A stretch of 64,000 nucleotides of DNA from CAZMSQ01 sp964569025. Its GTDB lineage: Bacteria; Bacteroidota; Bacteroidia; Chitinophagales; Saprospiraceae. The stretch spans positions 1 through 64,000 of the forward strand of contig CAZMSQ010000008.1 of NCBI GenBank assembly GCA_964569025.1, given 5' to 3'. Positions 53,134-62,491 of this stretch are shown one piece after another. Numbering within the stretch: the stretch's first letter is position 1; the number at the start of each line of letters is the position of its first letter. The position numbers and the translations under genes were made by a program. The notes below the pieces were generated by a model. It was not told the DNA's origin. It did no database searches and was given only the letters and a program-made list of their open reading frames with translations.

Positions 53134-54357
53134 TCAGAGCGTTGAGGGGAAAAACCCGACACTTCCGCCAACCCAATCTTTGTCTTTGTTGTACTTGACA
53201 CCAACCATCTCACCTTTGGTCAGGCGGGCAAGGTTGTTGACAATCCTCGGACGGGGTTCGTCGTCTTCCCAGATGAGCAGCAATCGGACCTCGCATTTTG
53301 CGGGGCCGGTTGGCGTTTTGACAACGGGTGCGTATTCGACTTTTTTCTGTAGCAGGTATTGCTCAGGCTTTGTGATGCGGTCAATGTCCTGTTGGGTCGG
53401 GTTCAGGATGACACCGCTTCCCGAAAACGAGAATAATGGCTTCAGCACATACTGGTTGAGTTCTTCTGCCGTGCCGTTCCATTCATTGAGGAAAAATGCA
53501 CGCGGTGAATATTGACTCCGGATCAGGGGGAGGGTGTATTTGCTGATGCGGAAAAACCAATGGGGGTGCCCAACCCAGTGGACATCTGTATCGTCGGAAA
53601 AAGAAAATTGCAGGTTCAAATCGGTACGGGCCATCAATTCGTCGAATATGACCCGATTGTAAATTCGTCGGATTGGAATGTGTGATCCCTGTTCATTTGT
53701 ATAGTACAATTCACGCCCATTTTGGCGAATTTCAGACACGCATTTGACGGCAAGCCCGAGGTGATGTCTGGTGCCCCAGAAGTCAATCTGTGTTGGCTGC
53801 TTGTGTGGCTCCACCTCAAGCAATACAACCTGCTCGGGACGTTCAGGGCCAATAATTACGCGGCGAAGCAACTCGATGTACGATTCCTGATCGAGCGTGC
53901 CGAAAAGATGTGTATGATCGTCAGGTATTGAAAAGTGGCGCCGGTACATCTGTGCCACGAGGTCCTGATAGAAATAGAGAGAGGGGAAGCCCTGAACTTC
54001 AATCAACTGGGGTGTGAGCAGGCCATACTGATCGATGCAGATTCCAAAATCGAGTTGGAGGAAAGTGGTGTGATCAGATTCGCCATGGACGAGATGGTCG
54101 AGAGGCAGTGCGCCTGCAGACATGGCTTTGAAATCCGGGGCACAAATGATTTGAAGAATGTCTTCTGCCGCGGCAAGCATCCGTTCTTGCAGATACTCAG
54201 GAATAAAAACTGGGGTTTCAGCGATGCGAAACTCTGGTGCATGATCATATTCGAGAGCTATGTCTTGCAGGAAAGCCCGGTACTTTTCGGGTGTAAAATC
54301 AGCATTGTAGCGATCTCGAATCGAAGCAATCATCTGGGCACACTTTAAGGCCGGCAT
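53134..54357 (-). CDS. ATP-grasp-like protein, uncharacterised
   Basis: A 407-residue cytoplasmic protein. The first half has a pre-ATP-grasp-like region (LQLDFGICIDQYG, LIEVQGFPSLYFYQDLV). The second half has the layout of an ATP-grasp domain: YVLKPLFSFSGSGVIL (Lys and glycine-rich loop), LLQKKVEY (Glu), CEVRLLLIWED (Arg) and RIVNNLARLTKG (Asn pair for metal). ATP-grasp enzymes join a carboxylate to a nucleophile via an acyl phosphate. The substrate is unknown and neighbours do not reveal it. The ATG at 54357 is preferred because the -7 box at 54374-54367 covers the upstream TTG. Confidence 0.65.
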   Translation of the reverse strand: MPALKCAQMIASIRDRYNADFTPEKYRAFLQDIALEYDHAPEFRIAETPVFIPEYLQERMLAAAEDILQIICAPDFKAMSAGALPLDHLVHGESDHTTFLQLDFGICIDQYGLLTPQLIEVQGFPSLYFYQDLVAQMYRRHFSIPDDHTHLFGTLDQESYIELLRRVIIGPERPEQVVLLEVEPHKQPTQIDFWGTRHHLGLAVKCVSEIRQNGRELYYTNEQGSHIPIRRIYNRVIFDELMARTDLNLQFSFSDDTDVHWVGHPHWFFRISKYTLPLIRSQYSPRAFFLNEWNGTAEELNQYVLKPLFSFSGSGVILNPTQQDIDRITKPEQYLLQKKVEYAPVVKTPTGPAKCEVRLLLIWEDDEPRPRIVNNLARLTKGEMVGVKYNKDKDWVGGSVGFFPSTL

Positions 54358-54366
54358 CCGGATGAG

Positions 54367-54374
54367 CAAAAATA
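54367..54374 (-). promoter_or_regulatory. -7 promoter box for the ATP-grasp-like gene
   Basis: TATTTTTG on the minus strand matches TAnnTTTG and would set the transcription start about 4 bases before the ATG at 54357. No -33 TTG is found 20 bases upstream. The rest of the 54375-54578 interval holds no other recognised feature. Confidence 0.4.
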
Positions 54375-54578
54375 ATTATTTTGTATCTGGTATATGCGGA
54401 AAAAGGTCAAAGTGCTTGCAAATACGGAATCTGCCACGATTAGTGGCTGTAGTCGTCATTTATTTCTACTTGATCGTGGTCAGAATGGTCTGTCTGGGAA
54501 GTCAGCAATTGGACATGAGCTGCAATCATGGCGGTTGTTTTCCAATGATATCAGAAACCTTTCAGATAGAGGACCCAA

Positions 54579-56489
54579 TTAACCAGCTTCGATTACGGCA
54601 GCGGTTGCCGTTTCCGGATTATTTGCTTCCGGAGAAAGTTCATCTTTTTCTACCCTGAGATTATCGATGATGAACTCTTGTCTTTGCGGAGTATTTTTCC
54701 CCATGTAGTACTCAAGCACCTGCTCAACCCGGGTTTCCTCATTGAGAATGACCGGGTCGAGGCGGATATCTTCGCCAATGAAATCCTTGAATTCATCAGG
54801 TGAAATTTCGCCAAGACCCTTAAATCGGGTAATCTCAGGCTTCCCTCTCAGCTTAGCGATGGCATCTTTGCGTTCTTTGTCTGAATAGCAGTAGAATGTT
54901 TGTTGCTTATCACGGACTCTAAAGAGCGGGGTGTCAAGAATATACAGGTGCCCCGCCCTCACCAATTCTGGAAAGTATTGGAGAAAGAAAGTCAGCAGCA
55001 GAAGTCGGATGTGCATGCCGTCGACATCTGCATCGGTGGCGATGACAACTCTGTTAAACCGAAGATCATCGATGCCATCTTCAATTTGCAGGGCATGCTG
55101 AAGGAGGTTGAATTCTTCATTTTGGTAGACCACCTTTTTTGTCAGCCCGAAGCAGTTCAGGGGTTTTCCTCTGAGGCTAAACACGGCCTGAGTCTGCACA
55201 TCGCGGGCCTTGGTGATTGAACCGCTGGCGGAGTCTCCCTCGGTGATAAATATGGTGGTTGCCTTGCGGAGCTCCTCAGCTACTTTTTGCGCGCTATCGC
55301 TGAAGTGAACTCGGCAGTCCCGCAGCTTTTTATTGTGCAGATTGGCCTGTTTGGCTCGTTGGTTCGCCAGTTTTTTAATGCCAGCAATGTCTTTGCGTTC
55401 CCGTTCTGATTGCTTGATTCGCTTTTCCAGTTGTTTTGCAACCTCCGGATTGCGGTGAAGGAAGTTATCAAGGTGTTCTTTGATAAAGTGGAAAATGAAG
55501 GTCCGGATAGTGGGGCCGTTGGGGCCGATCTCAGTGGAGCCGAGTTTGGTTTTGGTCTGAGATTCAAAAACAGGCTCTTCCACTCTGATGCTCAGTGCGG
55601 CGATCACTGAGGCCAGGATATCCTTCCGGTCATAGGCTTTTCCAAAGTGTTCCTGCACAGTTTTAACCAATGCCTCCCTCAGTGCACTCAGGTGAGTCCC
55701 TCCCTGAGTGGTGTGTTGTCCGTTTACAAAGGTGTAATATTGCTCACCATATTGGTTGCCGTGTGTGATTGCAAGCTCTATGTCGTCTCCTGATAAGTGG
55801 ATAATCGGGTATCTCAGTCCCTCAGCATTGGTTTTGCGCTCCAGCAGGTCGAGCAGCCCGTTTTTGGAAAGCAGCGTTTTACCGTTGAATCGAATTTTTA
55901 GCCCCGCATTCAGGTACGCGTAATTCCAAAGCTGATTCTCGACATATTCTGTACGAAAGCGGTACTTCCGAAAGACGGAGTCGTCAGGCCTGAACTCAAC
56001 CAGTGTTCCATTGGGCTCATCAGATCGCCTGATATCATCTTCGCGAATTAACTCGCCGGCCTTGAATTCTGCAGACTTACTTTTTCCGTCTCTGGATGAA
56101 ATCACCAGGAAGTGTTCAGAGAGGGCGTTGACTGCTTTTGTTCCGACCCCGTTGAGGCCGACAGACTTTTTGAATGCTTTGCTGTCGTATTTTCCACCTG
56201 TATTAATCCGCGATACACACTCCACAACTTTTCCGAGCGGAATTCCCCGGCCATAGTCCCTGATGCGCACCAGTCCGTCTTCAATGGTCACCTCAACTTG
56301 CTTCCCATGCCCCATGACATATTCATCGATTGAGTTATCGATGACCTCCTTGAGGAGAATGTAAATGCCGTCATCGGCGGCGGACCCGTCGCCCAACTTG
56401 CCGATATACATGCCGGGGCGAATCCGGATATGCTCCCGCCAGTCGAGGGAACGAATATGATCTTCAGTATAATCAACAGGTTGTGCCAT
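54579..56489 (-). CDS. parE: DNA topoisomerase IV subunit B (type IIA topoisomerase ATPase subunit)
   Basis: A 636-residue protein with the GHKL ATPase domain (KEVIDNSIDEYVMGHG, DYGRGIPLG, VGLNGVGTKAVNALS), the transducer domain and the TOPRIM domain (EGDSASGS, ATDADVDGMHIR) ending shortly after. The length and lack of a GyrB insertion fit ParE-type subunits of Bacteroidota. It unlinks replicated chromosomes together with ParC. The gene immediately downstream is the ATP-grasp-like gene, not parC. It follows rbfA by 154 bases. Confidence 0.92.
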   Translation of the reverse strand: MAQPVDYTEDHIRSLDWREHIRIRPGMYIGKLGDGSAADDGIYILLKEVIDNSIDEYVMGHGKQVEVTIEDGLVRIRDYGRGIPLGKVVECVSRINTGGKYDSKAFKKSVGLNGVGTKAVNALSEHFLVISSRDGKSKSAEFKAGELIREDDIRRSDEPNGTLVEFRPDDSVFRKYRFRTEYVENQLWNYAYLNAGLKIRFNGKTLLSKNGLLDLLERKTNAEGLRYPIIHLSGDDIELAITHGNQYGEQYYTFVNGQHTTQGGTHLSALREALVKTVQEHFGKAYDRKDILASVIAALSIRVEEPVFESQTKTKLGSTEIGPNGPTIRTFIFHFIKEHLDNFLHRNPEVAKQLEKRIKQSERERKDIAGIKKLANQRAKQANLHNKKLRDCRVHFSDSAQKVAEELRKATTIFITEGDSASGSITKARDVQTQAVFSLRGKPLNCFGLTKKVVYQNEEFNLLQHALQIEDGIDDLRFNRVVIATDADVDGMHIRLLLLTFFLQYFPELVRAGHLYILDTPLFRVRDKQQTFYCYSDKERKDAIAKLRGKPEITRFKGLGEISPDEFKDFIGEDIRLDPVILNEETRVEQVLEYYMGKNTPQRQEFIIDNLRVEKDELSPEANNPETATAAVIEAG

Positions 56490-56643
56490 GAGGGGAGTAT
56501 TTTGTCAATGCAATGATTTCAATCCATTCGCGAACCCCTGCAGTCTTTGCCGCATGGGCTGCAAAACTGGCAGGACATTCATTTTCACCCCAAAAATAAA
56601 CTTTTTGTTTGTATTTTGCAACACAAAGCCCCGTGTGACCTCA

Positions 56644-57024
56644 TTATTCTTCTTCTTCGGAGCCCATTTGGTCATTTTCTTTCAGCTGGTCGAAGAGAGC
56701 ATTGAGGCGGTACATTTCGTCGAGGGTGTCATCGAGGAAGAAATGGAGCTCTGGGATACGTCTGATTTGCCGGCGGATTCGAGAGCCGAGCGCTTGGCGG
56801 AGGTGTGAGACCTGCTCTTCGAGCTCGAGGATGACCTCCTGTTTACTTTGGTGGTTGTAGACGCTGAGATAAATTTTGGCGATGCCGAAATCGGGAGACA
56901 TAATGACGTTGGTGACGGTTACCAGTGCTTCGGACCCGTAGATGTATTTGCCCTCCTGTTGAAGGAGCACACTGAAATGGCGCTTAATCAGTTCGCCGAT
57001 TTGCTGCTGTCTAATGGTTGGCAT
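56644..57024 (-). CDS. rbfA: Ribosome-binding factor A
   Basis: A 126-residue 30S maturation factor with a KH-type fold: IGELIKRHFSVLLQQEG at the start, VTVTNVIMSPDFGIAKIYLSVY and LRQALGSRIRRQIRRIPELHFFLDDTLDEMYR, and an acidic tail. It supports late 16S processing and cold adaptation. It is divergent from recG. infB, its frequent partner in other phyla, is 31 kb away, which is normal for Bacteroidota. Confidence 0.94.
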   Translation of the reverse strand: MPTIRQQQIGELIKRHFSVLLQQEGKYIYGSEALVTVTNVIMSPDFGIAKIYLSVYNHQSKQEVILELEEQVSHLRQALGSRIRRQIRRIPELHFFLDDTLDEMYRLNALFDQLKENDQMGSEEEE

Positions 57025-57101
57025 AGTACGCGTGTTGTGGCAGGTGAATAGGGCATAACATTACACAAAAATGGGAACAATAGTTTGTTGACAGCTCCTC
57101 T

Positions 57102-57133
57102 TTTTTCAACAAATCGGGAAATTCCGACCTTTA
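57102..57133 (+). promoter_or_regulatory. Possible promoter of recG
   Basis: TTTT at 57102-57105, 20 bases, then GACCTTTA at 57126-57133, both imperfect. The segment 57117-57134 resembles the E1 promoter region (GGGAAnTTCC...ACCTTTAC). The ATG follows 3 bases after the box, so transcripts would be leaderless if this is the promoter. Confidence 0.3.
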
Positions 57134-57136
57134 CAC

Positions 57137-59251
57137 ATGATGTCAAGCGGTAAATTAGATACTTCTGTAGCGTACTTAAAGGGCGTAGGCCCCAGAAAAG
57201 GGGACTTACTGGGTAAGGAGTTGCAGATTTATACCCTGCGGGATTTGCTGTTTCACTTTCCTTTTCGGTATGTAGACAGGACCAAATTTTATCGAATTGG
57301 AGACTTGACGGCCCATCATGATCAGGTGCAGTTGAAGGGTGTGTTGCGGGGTTTGCAGGTAGTTGGCTCTGGCCGCAAAAAGCGGATGACTGGCAGGCTC
57401 CGTGATGAAAGCGGAGTCATTGATTTGGTATGGTTTAAGGGGCTTCACTGGCTTGAGAAGCATCTGCAAATTGGTATGGAATACGTGGTATTTGGCAGAG
57501 TCAATGCATTCCAAGGCAGGCTGAGCGTCCCACACCCCGAAATGGAGGCTGCCACAGACGTGAGTGTCCGTCAGGCTGCCACTCTTTCTCCTGTTTATCC
57601 GAGTACGGAGAAGCTTGCTTCCCATGGGCTGGATGCCCGTGGCCAGCGCAAGCTCATCAAACAGGTCTTGCAGATTGTCGGGCCTGACGATATTCCGGAG
57701 ACCCTCCCAGCTTCTGTGTTGAGTGCGTACCGATTTCCGGGCAGGGCCGAAGCATTGAGGGGCATTCATTTTCCGCGCGACACTGCAGAGATGCATGGTG
57801 CGATCAACCGTCTCAAATTTGAGGAGCTTTTTTTTCTCCAGCTGCGCCTCCTCCGGCTGCGCAATGCCCGCCGGGCTGCGGCTCGAAGTTTTGTATTTGA
57901 TAAGGTCGGTGATTATTTTCTCAATTTCTTTCACCACCACCTCCCGTTTGCGCTGACAAATGCACAGAAACGGGTTATTAAAGAGGTGCGCCGGGACCTT
58001 GGGAGCGGGTGCCAGATGAACAGGCTTCTTCAGGGAGATGTGGGCAGTGGGAAGACCATCGTCGCTTTGATGTGTATGCTTATTGCCATTGACAATGGTT
58101 ATCAGGCATGCCTGTTGGCCCCGACCGAAATTCTGGCCCGCCAGCATTTCGACGGTTTGGCGGGGTATCTTGAAAAAATGAATCTCCAGGTGGGGTTACT
58201 TACCGGAAGTATCAAGGGAAAGTCGAGGCGGCATCTGCTGGAAGCCCTGAAGGCGGGAGAAATCAACATTCTGGTCGGAACCCACGCTGTGCTTGAAGAT
58301 CCAGTCGTGTTTCAGAATCTCGGACTGGCTATTACAGATGAGCAACATCGGTTCGGGGTAAAGCAGAGAGCGCGATTGTGGAAGAAAAGCCGGGAGTTTC
58401 CACCTCATGTTCTTGTCATGACAGCAACACCCATACCGCGCACTCTTGCCATGACCCTATATGGTGACCTTGACGTCTCGGTCATCGACGAGTTGCCTCC
58501 CGGGCGGAAGCCTGTTCAGACCTTGCATTGGTTTGAAAGCCAGCGCGCACGTGTTCACGGATTTATGCGTGAACAGATTGCGCTTGGCAGGCAGGTTTAC
58601 GTTGTGTACCCGCTGATTGAAGAGTCCGAAGCCCTGGACTTGCAAAACCTCGAAGAGGGGTTTGTCGCGCTCCAGCGGGCATTTCCGATGCCGGACTATC
58701 AGATCAGCATCGTGCACGGACGCATGAAAGCGGAAGACAAGGATTTTGAGATGAAGCGATTTGTAGAAGGGAAAACACAGATTATGGTGGCTACGACCGT
58801 GATTGAGGTTGGAGTCAATGTGCCGAATGCGTCAGTTATGGTCATTGAGAATGCAGAGCGTTTCGGGCTGTCTCAGCTCCATCAGTTACGCGGAAGAGTC
58901 GGTCGGGGAGCCGACCAGTCGTTTTGTATTCTGATGAGCGGCAATAAGTTGTCGAATGAAGGCAAAGAGCGTTTGCAAACGATGGTTCGGACGACTGACG
59001 GGTTTGAAATTGCAGAGGCAGACTTGCGGCTCAGGGGGCCCGGAGATATTGAAGGGACGCGGCAAAGCGGTCTTGTTCAGCTGCGCCTTGCTGATCTGGC
59101 AAAAGATGGCACCATCCTTCAGGCCGCCCGAAAATTGGCCTCAGAAATTCTTCGGGAAGACCCGGGCCTCAACCGGGAAGCGTTCCTTCCCATCAGACGG
59201 CATATGGCCAAACTGGATAAGCAGGCCAAAGGGTGGAGCCGTATCAGCTGA
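57137..59251 (+). CDS. recG: ATP-dependent DNA helicase RecG
   Basis: A 704-residue branch-migrating helicase that rescues stalled forks. The N-terminal wedge/OB domain (VAYLKGVGPRKGDLL, about residues 1-180) precedes the two RecA-like motor domains with Walker A LQGDVGSGKT, the DEQH box ITDEQHRFGV, MTATPIPRTLAMT (motif III) and the QLRGRVGRG motif VI. The C-terminal TRG-like region follows. Two ATGs begin the gene. The S41 protease gene follows 63 bases later. Confidence 0.97.
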   Translation: MMSSGKLDTSVAYLKGVGPRKGDLLGKELQIYTLRDLLFHFPFRYVDRTKFYRIGDLTAHHDQVQLKGVLRGLQVVGSGRKKRMTGRLRDESGVIDLVWFKGLHWLEKHLQIGMEYVVFGRVNAFQGRLSVPHPEMEAATDVSVRQAATLSPVYPSTEKLASHGLDARGQRKLIKQVLQIVGPDDIPETLPASVLSAYRFPGRAEALRGIHFPRDTAEMHGAINRLKFEELFFLQLRLLRLRNARRAAARSFVFDKVGDYFLNFFHHHLPFALTNAQKRVIKEVRRDLGSGCQMNRLLQGDVGSGKTIVALMCMLIAIDNGYQACLLAPTEILARQHFDGLAGYLEKMNLQVGLLTGSIKGKSRRHLLEALKAGEINILVGTHAVLEDPVVFQNLGLAITDEQHRFGVKQRARLWKKSREFPPHVLVMTATPIPRTLAMTLYGDLDVSVIDELPPGRKPVQTLHWFESQRARVHGFMREQIALGRQVYVVYPLIEESEALDLQNLEEGFVALQRAFPMPDYQISIVHGRMKAEDKDFEMKRFVEGKTQIMVATTVIEVGVNVPNASVMVIENAERFGLSQLHQLRGRVGRGADQSFCILMSGNKLSNEGKERLQTMVRTTDGFEIAEADLRLRGPGDIEGTRQSGLVQLRLADLAKDGTILQAARKLASEILREDPGLNREAFLPIRRHMAKLDKQAKGWSRIS

Positions 59252-59314
59252 TAAAAGAGCGAAATCTTCGAAATTGATTGGTGCATAAACCTTTTCAGCC
59301 CGTTTGGACGTTCT

Positions 59315-60997
59315 TTGAGAGGAACATCACTGAAACGGCATAAAATTTTATACGTGAAGACCACAACCACAAGACTCATTGCCCTGCTGATTGCCCTCGG
59401 ACTCTCAACCGCTGCATTCCGGGTGGCCGAAGACAATAACTACTTCGAAATTCTCAAAAATATTGAAATCTTCACCAATCTCTACAAAGAGTTGAACACC
59501 AATTATGTAGACGAAATCGATCCCGGCAAACTCATGCGGACTGGGCTGGAGTCGATGGTTGGGTCGCTCGATCCGTTTACCAATTATATACCGGAGTCAC
59601 GAATAGAAGAGTTCCGGATTGCTTCGGAGGGAAAATACCGAGGGATAGGCGCCACAGTCCGGCGTAAAGGAGAGGAGTTGGTTTTAACGGATTTGTACGA
59701 AGACAGCCCTGCCAACAGATCAGGACTCAAGGCGGGAGATCGCATTCTGGCCATTGACGGGAAGACGACGCAAGGGAAAACGCCGTCTGAGGTGAATGAA
59801 ATCTTGCAGGGATTTCCTGGCTCAGAAGTGACGCTTAGTGTCCAGCCCTTTGGAACGGACAAACCGGAAGAGGTTACGTTGGTCCGGGGCGAGGTCAGCA
59901 TTGCCAATGTGCCTTATTCGGGAATGGTCAGTGATGAGGTTGGCTACATCAATCTTACCACCTTTACCCGAGATGCAGGTAAGAATGTGCAGAAGGCCCT
60001 GCGAGATTTACAACGCGAGAATCCGGATATGGAAGGAGTCATTCTCGATCTGCGCGGCAACGGGGGAGGACTGTTGACCGAGGCGGTGAATGTGGTGAAT
60101 ACCTTTGTGCCAAAGGGCGAATTGGTCGTTTCAATGCGGGGTAAGTTGGAAAACAGGAACCGCGATTTCAAAACGATGGCTGAGGCAATTGACACTGATA
60201 TCCGTGTGGCAGTTCTGATTAACAGCAAATCGGCATCAGCTTCCGAAATTGTCTCCGGAGCCATTCAGGATCTGGACCGTGGTGTCTTGCTTGGGCAGAG
60301 ATCATATGGCAAAGGGTTGGTGCAAAATACCATGGATGTTGGCTATAACTCCCAGCTCAAGGTAACAACAGCGAAGTACTACATACCCAGTGGCCGATGT
60401 ATCCAGAGTGTCAGGTACAAAGATGGTGAGCCGTTGCAAATCCCGGATGAGGAACGCAGTCAGTTCAAGACCAGAGGCGGGCGCACTGTGCTCGATGGCG
60501 GGGGGGTGAAGCCGGACGTTATGCTTGAAGAGGCTCGTGATGTGCCGCTCATTAAGTCGCTCGATGATGGGCTCTGGATTGTTGATTTTGCATCTGTGTA
60601 TTGCCAGGGAATGGATTCAATCAGTGACGCACGTGATTTTGTATTTCGCGATTTCGAAACATTCTCTGCATTCCTGAGTGATTCAGAGTATCATTTTGAG
60701 TCAGCTGCCGAAAAAGAACTCAAGGCATTTGAAGAAGCAGTGGAGGATTCAGGAGAAGCGCCACAGGTAAGCGAGGAGCTCGCTATCTTGTATCGCAAAC
60801 TTGACGAATCCACTGGCAGGGTGATGGAGATGCGCCGTGAGGAGATATTGAGTCTGATTCAGCAGGAAATTGTCAGCAGATTTTATTTTCATAGGGGGCG
60901 GGTAGAGAATGGGTTAAATAATGATCCGCAGGTCATTGCAGCCATCGAGGTGCTGATGGATCAAGACCGCTATGCTACCATTCTGAAACCTGAGTGA
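59315..60997 (+). CDS. S41 family C-terminal processing protease with PDZ domain
   Basis: A 560-residue periplasmic protease of the CtpA/Prc group with a signal or anchor (LIALLIALGLSTAAF), a PDZ domain (about residues 105-190, with GAT, SPANRSGLKAGDRILAIDG) and the catalytic domain, where the Ser is in SKSASASEIV and the Lys in RSYGKGLVQ. The C-terminal about 180 residues form an added helical domain. The start is uncertain: a TTG at 59315 or a GTG at 59354, which would sit directly before the signal peptide. It probably trims envelope proteins. Confidence 0.92.
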   Translation: MRGTSLKRHKILYVKTTTTRLIALLIALGLSTAAFRVAEDNNYFEILKNIEIFTNLYKELNTNYVDEIDPGKLMRTGLESMVGSLDPFTNYIPESRIEEFRIASEGKYRGIGATVRRKGEELVLTDLYEDSPANRSGLKAGDRILAIDGKTTQGKTPSEVNEILQGFPGSEVTLSVQPFGTDKPEEVTLVRGEVSIANVPYSGMVSDEVGYINLTTFTRDAGKNVQKALRDLQRENPDMEGVILDLRGNGGGLLTEAVNVVNTFVPKGELVVSMRGKLENRNRDFKTMAEAIDTDIRVAVLINSKSASASEIVSGAIQDLDRGVLLGQRSYGKGLVQNTMDVGYNSQLKVTTAKYYIPSGRCIQSVRYKDGEPLQIPDEERSQFKTRGGRTVLDGGGVKPDVMLEEARDVPLIKSLDDGLWIVDFASVYCQGMDSISDARDFVFRDFETFSAFLSDSEYHFESAAEKELKAFEEAVEDSGEAPQVSEELAILYRKLDESTGRVMEMRREEILSLIQQEIVSRFYFHRGRVENGLNNDPQVIAAIEVLMDQDRYATILKPE

Positions 60998-61036
60998 GGC
61001 AACCCATCCCGGGTGCCAGTTCGAAAGACGGGACAC

Positions 61037-61726
61037 ATGACAAGTCGGATATTATGTCTGGAAACCGCCACGGAGGTTTGTTCTGTTGCCGTGGCCATTG
61101 ACGGGCGGGTTGTGGGCCATCGCGAAGCAGCGCAGCCTTGGGACCACGCTTCCCGGGTCACTGTCCTTATCGGAGAATGCCTGAAGGAGGCCGGCATGGA
61201 CATTGGGGAGCTCAGTGCGGTAGCTGTCAGTGTCGGGCCCGGCTCATACACTGGTCTTCGGGTCGGATTTGCCTGTGCCAAAGGTATATGCTCAGGGCTG
61301 GGCATTCCCTTGATCGGAGTTGATACCCTTCATTCTCTCGCGCTGGCGGCAGCCAGCGATGGGGACGATGCCGAATCATATATTATCCCAATGATTGATG
61401 CCCGCCGACTTGAAGTCTACGCATCTGTGTATGCCCCTGATGGGCAAATGGTACAACCACCCTCAGCCCTCATTCTTGAGCCTGCATCTTTTCACGACTA
61501 TTTCTTAGGAGGCCCGGTTGTCTTTGTGGGCAACGGCGCAGATAAGTGGCGGACTCTGACCGCCAATTCGGATAAATCGCTTTTCCCAAACATTCGCTGC
61601 TCAGCCCTTCATCTCATCAATCCCGCCAGGGAAGCATGGCGAGCAGAGGCGTTTCAAAACTTGGCATACTTTTCGCCATATTATTTGAAACCACCAAACA
61701 TAACTCAACCCAAAAAAAAGTCTTGA
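61037..61726 (+). CDS. tsaB: tRNA threonylcarbamoyladenosine biosynthesis protein TsaB
   Basis: A 229-residue ASKHA-fold protein with the TsaB start LCLETATEVCSVAVA, DHASRVTVLIGECLKEAG and the diagnostic VSVGPGSYTGLRVGFACAKGI. TsaB dimerises with TsaD to add threonylcarbamoyl to adenosine 37 of ANN-reading tRNAs. The catalytic TsaD and TsaE are not in the window. The ATG at 61037 is chosen over a GTG at 61013. It follows the S41 gene by 39 bases. Confidence 0.93.
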   Translation: MTSRILCLETATEVCSVAVAIDGRVVGHREAAQPWDHASRVTVLIGECLKEAGMDIGELSAVAVSVGPGSYTGLRVGFACAKGICSGLGIPLIGVDTLHSLALAAASDGDDAESYIIPMIDARRLEVYASVYAPDGQMVQPPSALILEPASFHDYFLGGPVVFVGNGADKWRTLTANSDKSLFPNIRCSALHLINPAREAWRAEAFQNLAYFSPYYLKPPNITQPKKKS

Positions 61727-61928
61727 ATATTTTTTCAAACGTCAGGTGTTCGGATTTTTCTCTGTAAAAAACTGTATTTCATGCGTTTGTGGGTTCAATT
61801 GAGTGAATTTTTTTATCTGGTGGCTGATATGAAATTTTTTCAAATCAAAAAACAGTCATTTACCTGCCCGTAGGAGGTGCCGATACCGAAGGGCAGTCAA
61901 CAGATTGATTATTCAAACAAACTTGATC

Positions 61929-62267
61929 ATGGGAAAAGAAAAAAAACAAAGACTGGTTCTGAAAAAAGGCCGCAAAACCATTGAGCTCGATTACCTCGAA
62001 TTGCGCAAAGCGGTGCTTGTGCTGCGCGCAGTCAATCACGACCTACGGCAACAGATTATAAAACTGCTGGAGGAAAAGGGTAATCTCAGTGTGACTGACA
62101 TTTATGTTCATCTTCGCCTTGAGCAGTCCGTCGCGTCGCAACACCTCGCCATCTTGCGCAGGGCTGGGGTTGTGAAAACAGACCGTCAGGGTAAGTTTAT
62201 TTTGTATTCACTTGATGCAGAGAGGCTTTCTCAAATTTCAAGACTAGTCGAAGAACTGGCAGAATAA
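61929..62267 (+). CDS. Small ArsR-like winged-helix regulator (first of two)
   Basis: A 112-residue protein with a very basic start (MGKEKKQRLVLKKGRK) and an ArsR-type winged helix: LRQQIIKLLEEKGNLSVTDIY, then the recognition helix SVASQHLAILRRAGVV and wing DRQGKFILYS. It contains no cysteine, so it lacks the usual metal-sensing sites. The T- and A-rich 202-base region before it holds no promoter I can assign confidently. A hairpin terminator follows 54 bases downstream, and a related gene lies after that. Confidence 0.82.
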   Translation: MGKEKKQRLVLKKGRKTIELDYLELRKAVLVLRAVNHDLRQQIIKLLEEKGNLSVTDIYVHLRLEQSVASQHLAILRRAGVVKTDRQGKFILYSLDAERLSQISRLVEELAE

Positions 62268-62321
62268 GCGCTGTCTTCCAAACATTTGCCTTATTTCGGC
62301 AAGACAAAACCGTTTCAATCC

Positions 62322-62359
62322 AAGCCCGTTGGCACTGTGCTGCCACCGGGCTTTTTTAT
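62322..62359 (+). terminator. Intrinsic terminator between the two ArsR-like genes
   Basis: A 13-base hairpin (AAGCCCGTTGGCA with TGCCACCGGGCTT, one mismatch) with a 6-base loop, followed by TTTTTTATTTT. It should end the transcript of the first regulator and separate it from the second. Confidence 0.85.
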
Positions 62360-62491
62360 TTTGTGTCTTTTTAATTTCATTTTTCTTACTTTTGTTTCTT
62401 GCGGATTCCTGAACTCCAAAATGGATTTCGAAAATCTGGTGTATCCCTTTCTCAAAGCCGACCCAAATCTTTTGTACGCTTATTACTTGTC

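Noticed and set aside
57206..58147. A 313-codon open frame on the minus strand opposite recG
   Set aside because: Antisense to conserved recG motifs, with no family resemblance and no promoter or spacing that supports it.
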